A DNA stretch of 64,000 bases from Symbiodinium natans (lineage: Eukaryota; Sar; Dinophyceae; Suessiales; Symbiodiniaceae). The notes beneath the pieces are model-generated. The model saw only the letters and a program-made list of their open reading frames with translations, ran no database searches and had not been told where the DNA came from. Made by a program: the position numbers and the translations under genes. The stretch spans positions 22,501 to 86,500 of the forward strand of contig CAJNDS010000639.1 of the NCBI GenBank assembly GCA_905221605.1, written 5' to 3'. Below are positions 62,392 to 64,000 of this stretch, piece after piece (within the stretch, counting starts at the first letter, position 1; each line of letters starts with the position of its first letter).

Positions 62392-64000
62392 AATAAAAAC
62401 CCCAAAGCACCCAGCTTCAACCTCCCATCGACCTCGGGCGCCTTCCCTCTGGTGAAGACCCCGAGCCCTCCTGATGCTTACAACTTAAGGTTCTCCATCC
62501 GTGGGCCACACCCAAGTCTATCCCAAACTCAACTAGGGGTTAGGGGGTTTAGGGTTTAGGGTTTACCGAGAGTTCTTGTGGGGTACCCTAAGCTCGCAGA
62601 AGTTATCGCTGAGCTTCTGGCACTCGCACAGAGCGCTCCACTTTCGACCAGGTTGCAAGAATTTGCCGTATGCGCGCCTGGCATGGCACGACGGGGAGAA
62701 ACCCTGAACCCCTGTAGGGTTTAGGGTTTAGGGTTTAAAGGGTTTAGGGTTTAGGGTTTGGAGTTTATGCTTCTGGCGTCGGCTTGGTTTGCGTAAGGTT
62801 TAGGTTACATACCCATGGCCGGTGCATACCCATGGCCGGTGCCCAACTTGGCTCCGGGAACACCACAAACCCTAAAACACCCTTATAAGGTTTAGGTTTT
62901 GCTTGGGGTGTAGGGTTTAAGGTTTAGGTGCTTTAGGGCTTAAGGGTTTGCTTGGGCTTTCGGGGCTTAGGGAGCTTGGGCTTCGGAGTCCCCACAAGGA
63001 CCCTCAAGTACCTGGGGGCAATGAGGGAATCTTTAAAAAAAACTGGGGAATCGGGGGACGGCAAGTGTCAAATAAAATTGAGGACCCTGTTACCTCTACA
63101 AAGGGTCGCTCGGAGGCTTTAAGCTCGGGTTGAGGCTTTGAAGGGGGTCGAGGTCTAACACCTTACGAAGCCGAAAAGAGTCTAGATCCGTTTCATCACT
63201 CGCAGTTCAGAACAAGGGAACAAAGTGGACGTTGCCGCTTCTTTTTGGGCTCCGTAGCTGCCACAAGGTTTAGGGTGTTCTAGAGCAGCCGTAGCAAAAG
63301 ACACAAAATGTAATAACTCCCCTTACACCCACGGTCCCTAAGCCCTAAGCCCTAAGCCCTAAACCCTAAAACCTAAAAATCCTAAACCCTAAGCCCCCTT
63401 ACCCCCCAAGCCTCAAGGGTTTCGCTTAGGGTCTTAAAGGGAGTGGGGAGCCGAAAGGTCAGCTCGTTAAACCCGTACCCCTGTTGGCCCTCAAGCCACG
63501 AACATCACAACCAGACATGGAGGGAAGATCTGATACGAATATATTATATATATATATGTATATAAATATACACACATACATATATGCGACGTTCTTGTCT
63601 ATACATATATGTACACATCTGTGTGCATCTATACGCATGTGTATATATATATATATGTAGGTGTGTGTATATATATATATATATGTATGTGCATGATTGA
63701 AATATGAAAAGAAATACATGTGTATTTGTAATACAACATATTCATAATACACACAGCCTTTCTGGGGAGTCGGCTGGCTTCCGACCCCAATTCGAGAAAC
63801 CAACTCTCCCCATTCTGAAAAGTCTAGCAACCTTGTTGAAGTCCAAAAGAACCAACCAGAAGACAGCCAGGTATATCTAAGAATACCACTCATAGGCCCC
63901 AGTACAAACCCTTTTTCCAAAGCACCCGTCGAAACCCTAAACTCTCAACTTGTAAACCCTACGCCGCAAGACCCACCCCCCCCCCCCCCCCGCCCCTCCC

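Larger units (their letters stand above)
59100..64000. other. Repeat-rich region upstream of SEC61A
   Basis: Contains B elements (59605, 62272), an H element (59337), a 2-copy repeat (59925-60085), many heptamer arrays and G/C homopolymers. Weak minus-strand exon candidates: 60862-60925 (KVSERDKFLECSAGGTR), 62590-62690 (RIRQILATWSKVERSVRVPE) and 63180-63262 (AATEPKKKRQRPLCSLVLNC). The first SEC61A exon should lie here. Confidence 0.5.

Overview
The window is nuclear DNA of a dinoflagellate, or a very close relative. Three lines of evidence support this. (1) Two conserved eukaryotic genes can be rebuilt exon by exon on the minus strand: SEC61A (Sec61 translocon alpha subunit) and a cyclophilin-type peptidyl-prolyl isomerase. 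(2) Their introns mostly begin GC or GA instead of GT, and nearly every acceptor reads AG followed by G, which is the known dinoflagellate splice habit. (3) The non-coding DNA is soaked with the heptamer TTTAGGG/CCCTAAA, the plant/alveolate telomere unit, in dozens of interstitial arrays in both orientations.

Layout. 1-6.2 kb: telomere-like arrays plus minus-strand exon candidates of unrecognised genes, with putative ATG exons at 2316 and 6130. 6.6-7.3 kb: coiled-coil exons. 7.9-9.4 kb: a RING/TRAF-zinc-finger-like gene. 9.9-24.9 kb: many short minus-strand exons rich in paired cysteines (ZZ/C1-like) and SH3-like segments, probably one or more large regulatory-type proteins; a likely start exon lies at 22399. 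24.9-26.9 kb: AT-rich and repeat DNA with no gene I can defend. 26.97-33.0 kb: cyclophilin, at least ten exons. 33.2-36.3 kb: unassigned minus-strand exon candidates. 36.4-59.06 kb: SEC61A, 25 exons recovered (about 475 codons in about 22.6 kb), with reading frame kept across all 24 joins; only a first coding exon and the exact C-terminus are missing. 59.1-64 kb: repeats and weak exon candidates.

All coding sequence that I can support lies on the minus strand, consistent with the long one-directional gene arrays known from dinoflagellates. Introns hold two things again and again: TTTAGGG-type arrays and short inverted-repeat elements (about 80-150 bp, at least ten families, here A-L). Several elements are interrupted by telomere-like arrays, one with a 16-bp duplication on both sides, and one 326-bp element sits inside an array. 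The most notable story is therefore intron growth by telomere-like repeats and MITE/introner-like elements.

I saw no tRNA, rRNA, CRISPR array or bacterial-type operon. Most long ORFs in other frames are translations of the heptamer (LGFRV-type peptides) or of homopolymer tracts. Splice sites were called by eye from protein-family continuity; transcripts would settle them.
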